A stretch of 64,000 nucleotides of DNA. Origin: Marinimicrococcus sp033875255. GTDB taxonomy: Bacteria; Pseudomonadota; Alphaproteobacteria; Geminicoccales; Geminicoccaceae. The notes under the pieces are model-generated. The model ran no database searches and was not told the DNA's origin. It was given only the letters and a program-made list of their open reading frames with translations. Location of the stretch: positions 62,001-126,000 of the forward strand of contig JAWZSN010000003.1 in assembly GCA_033875255.1 (NCBI GenBank), written 5' to 3'. A program made the translations under genes and the position numbers. Positions within the stretch are counted from its first letter, which is position 1. Every line of letters starts with the position of its first letter. Shown here piece by piece: positions 62,554 to 64,000 of the stretch.

Positions 62554-63105
62554 ATGGCGATGGTTCCGCGCGTCTGCAATTTCGGCGAGAAGGCGTCCCC
62601 CTTCGAGCTGCCGGCCACCGACGGCCGCGTCCTGCGGCTGGCGGACATTGCCGGGCGCAAGGGTACCGTGATCGTTTTCCTGTGCAATCACTGCCCCTAC
62701 GTGAAGGCGATCATCGACCGCCTGATCCGCGACGCGCGCGATCTCGAGCCGCTCGGCGTGCGGATGGCGGCGATCTGCTCCAACGACGCCGCAGCCTATC
62801 CGGAAGACGGCTTCGAGGAGATGCGCCGCTGGGCCCGGGAGAAGGAGTTCCCGTTCCCCTATCTCCATGACGCGAGCCAGGAGGTGGCGCGGGCCTATGG
62901 CGCCGTGTGCACCCCCGACTTCTTCGGCTATGACGCCGGCCTCGGCCTGCAGTATCGGGGCCGGCTCGACGCCTCGCGCATGGCGCCTGTCGACGGAGCG
63001 CGGCGCGAGCTGTTCGAGGCCATGCGACAGGTGGCCCTGACGGGGTGCGGACCGGAGGAGCAGAGTCCCTCCATGGGCTGCTCCATCAAGTGGAAGGCGG
63101 GCTGA
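62554..63105 (+). CDS. thioredoxin-fold peroxiredoxin-like protein
   Basis: A 183-aa AhpC/TSA-like protein. FLCNHCPYVKAIIDRLIRDA near residue 43 carries a CxxC pair in the place of the usual peroxidatic motif. GVRMAAICSNDAAAYPEDGF and YLHDASQEVARAYGAVCTPD with cis-proline are the rest of the thioredoxin fold. The NHCPYVK signature marks a widespread family of uncharacterised thiol oxidoreductases in proteobacteria. No signal peptide is seen, so it is probably cytoplasmic. It is divergent from the UMF1 transporter and lies upstream of ubiD. Confidence 0.8.
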   Translation: MAMVPRVCNFGEKASPFELPATDGRVLRLADIAGRKGTVIVFLCNHCPYVKAIIDRLIRDARDLEPLGVRMAAICSNDAAAYPEDGFEEMRRWAREKEFPFPYLHDASQEVARAYGAVCTPDFFGYDAGLGLQYRGRLDASRMAPVDGARRELFEAMRQVALTGCGPEEQSPSMGCSIKWKAG

Positions 63106-63159
63106 CCGCCGCAACGGCAACGGGCGGCCCGCCGCCGCGACTGGAGAGCGAGCTTACCC

Positions 63160-64000
63160 ATGGCCTTCGAGAGCCTCCGCGATTTCATGGCGCATCTGGA
63201 GACGAGGGAGCGTCTCGTCAGGGTCCGCACCCCGGTCTCGCCGGTCCTCGAGATCACCGAGATCCACACCCGCCTCCTGGCCGAGCAGGGCCCGGCGGTG
63301 CTGTTCGAGCGGGTGGAGGGCGCTTCCATGCCGGTCCTCACCAATCTCTTCGGCACGGTCGAGCGCGTCGCCTGGGGCATGAACCGCGAGCCGCACCAGC
63401 TCCAGGAGCTGGGCGAGATGCTGGCCTTCTTCAAGCAGCCGCAGCCGCCCGAAGGGTTCGCCCAGGCCCTCGAGATGATGCCACTGGTCAAGGCGGCGCT
63501 GGCCATGAAGCCGAAGACCACCGGCCGCGCGGCCTGCCAGGAGGTGGTGCTGAGGGGCAGCGAGATCGATCTTGGCCGCCTGCCCGTCCAGTCCTGCTGG
63601 CCCGGCGAGCCGGCGCCGCTGATCACCTGGCCGCTGGTGGTGACGAAGGGCCCCGGCGGCACGCGCGAGGACGCCTTCAATCTCGGCATCTACCGCATGC
63701 AGGTGCTGGAGCGGAACCGCACGCTCATGCGCTGGCTCAAGCACCGCGGCGGCGCGCAGCATCATCAGCGCTGGGGCCAGAAGCGCCGCGAGCCGTTCCC
63801 CGCCGCAGCCGTCATCGGTGCCGATCCGGGCACCATCCTGGCGGCGGTGACGCCGGTGCCCGAGACCATGTCCGAGTACCAGTTCGCCGGCCTGCTGCGG
63901 GGCAAGCGGGTGGAGCTGGTCGACTGTGTCAGCCAGCCCTTGAAGGTGCCGGCCCATGCCGAGATCGTGCTCGAGGGCGAGGTGAGCCTCGAGGACTATC
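63160..64000 (+). CDS. ubiD: 4-hydroxy-3-polyprenylbenzoate decarboxylase, 5' part
   Basis: The first 280 or so residues of a UbiD-type decarboxylase, cut by the right edge (normal length about 490–500). It starts MAFESLRDFMAHLETRERLV. LLAEQGPAVLFERVEGASMP, LPVQSCWPGEPAPLITWPLV and NLGIYRMQVLERNRTLMRWL followed by KHRGGAQHHQRW are the prenylated-FMN and metal-binding motifs. It removes the carboxyl group in ubiquinone synthesis, using a cofactor made by UbiX. The frame stays open to the end of the window. The start is ATG 63160, 54 bases after the thioredoxin-fold gene. Confidence 0.92.
   Translation, partial: MAFESLRDFMAHLETRERLVRVRTPVSPVLEITEIHTRLLAEQGPAVLFERVEGASMPVLTNLFGTVERVAWGMNREPHQLQELGEMLAFFKQPQPPEGFAQALEMMPLVKAALAMKPKTTGRAACQEVVLRGSEIDLGRLPVQSCWPGEPAPLITWPLVVTKGPGGTREDAFNLGIYRMQVLERNRTLMRWLKHRGGAQHHQRWGQKRREPFPAAAVIGADPGTILAAVTPVPETMSEYQFAGLLRGKRVELVDCVSQPLKVPAHAEIVLEGEVSLEDY

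Overview
This window is high-GC (roughly 70 %) DNA from an alphaproteobacterium, most likely a Rhodospirillales- or Geminicoccales-type organism. The evidence is the gene content: a MgtE-type magnesium transporter, an NADP malic enzyme fused to a phosphotransacetylase domain, a pheA–kdsB–cycM neighbourhood, a complete yejABEF operon and a leucine/isovalerate (liu-type) operon. Placement below the class is inference, because no rRNA is present.

Region 1 (1–7510, minus strand) is a tightly packed podovirus-type structural operon: portal (head–tail connector), an 84-aa linker protein, scaffold, major capsid, a small capsid-linked protein, tail-tube proteins A and B, and a gene cut by the left edge. 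It is driven by a near-consensus promoter whose -10 box sits inside a 24-bp palindrome. Next to it (7623–8258) is a HTH/S24-fold regulator that appears to have lost its self-cleavage residues. No terminase, integrase or lysis gene of this cluster is visible in the window.

Region 2 (8595–19231) is a separate 10.6-kb integrative element in tRNA-Val(GAC). It is bounded by perfect 49-bp direct repeats and carries paired 9-bp arm-type repeats at both ends. All its genes lie on the plus strand: a prim-pol/VirE helicase with an iteron-like array embedded in its 3' end, a HicA-like protein, a terminase-small-subunit-like protein, a short tape measure, a coiled-coil protein, a DNA-binding protein behind an operator-controlled promoter, a prohead protease–major capsid fusion, an excisionase and a tyrosine integrase. 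It lacks portal, large terminase, most tail genes and lysis. That fits either a phage satellite or a reduced prophage, and it is the most interesting object in the window.

Region 3 (19.2–64.0 kb) is chromosomal core and metabolism. It holds formylglutamate amidohydrolase, aspartate aminotransferase, apt, nadK, moaA, a lone Hpt protein, psuG, a TerB-like protein, the NAD(P)HX repair enzyme, a GGDEF/EAL protein with an intact EAL site, a pentapeptide-repeat protein, lipB, tRNA-Leu(GAG), maeB and mgtE. The translationally coupled operon ivd–isomerase–mccB–hydratase–mccA–HMG-CoA lyase–SLC13 transporter turns isovaleryl-CoA into acetoacetate plus acetyl-CoA. Then come a tetraheme cytochrome with a membrane b-type partner, pheA, kdsB, a membrane cytochrome c, hisN, yejABEF, a TPR protein with a sugar-acid dehydratase, guaB, a second GGDEF/EAL protein with a damaged EAL site, an UMF1-family transporter, a thioredoxin-fold protein and the 5' part of ubiD, which runs off the right edge.

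The sequence was read by eye. Family assignments come from recognised motifs and have not been checked against a database.
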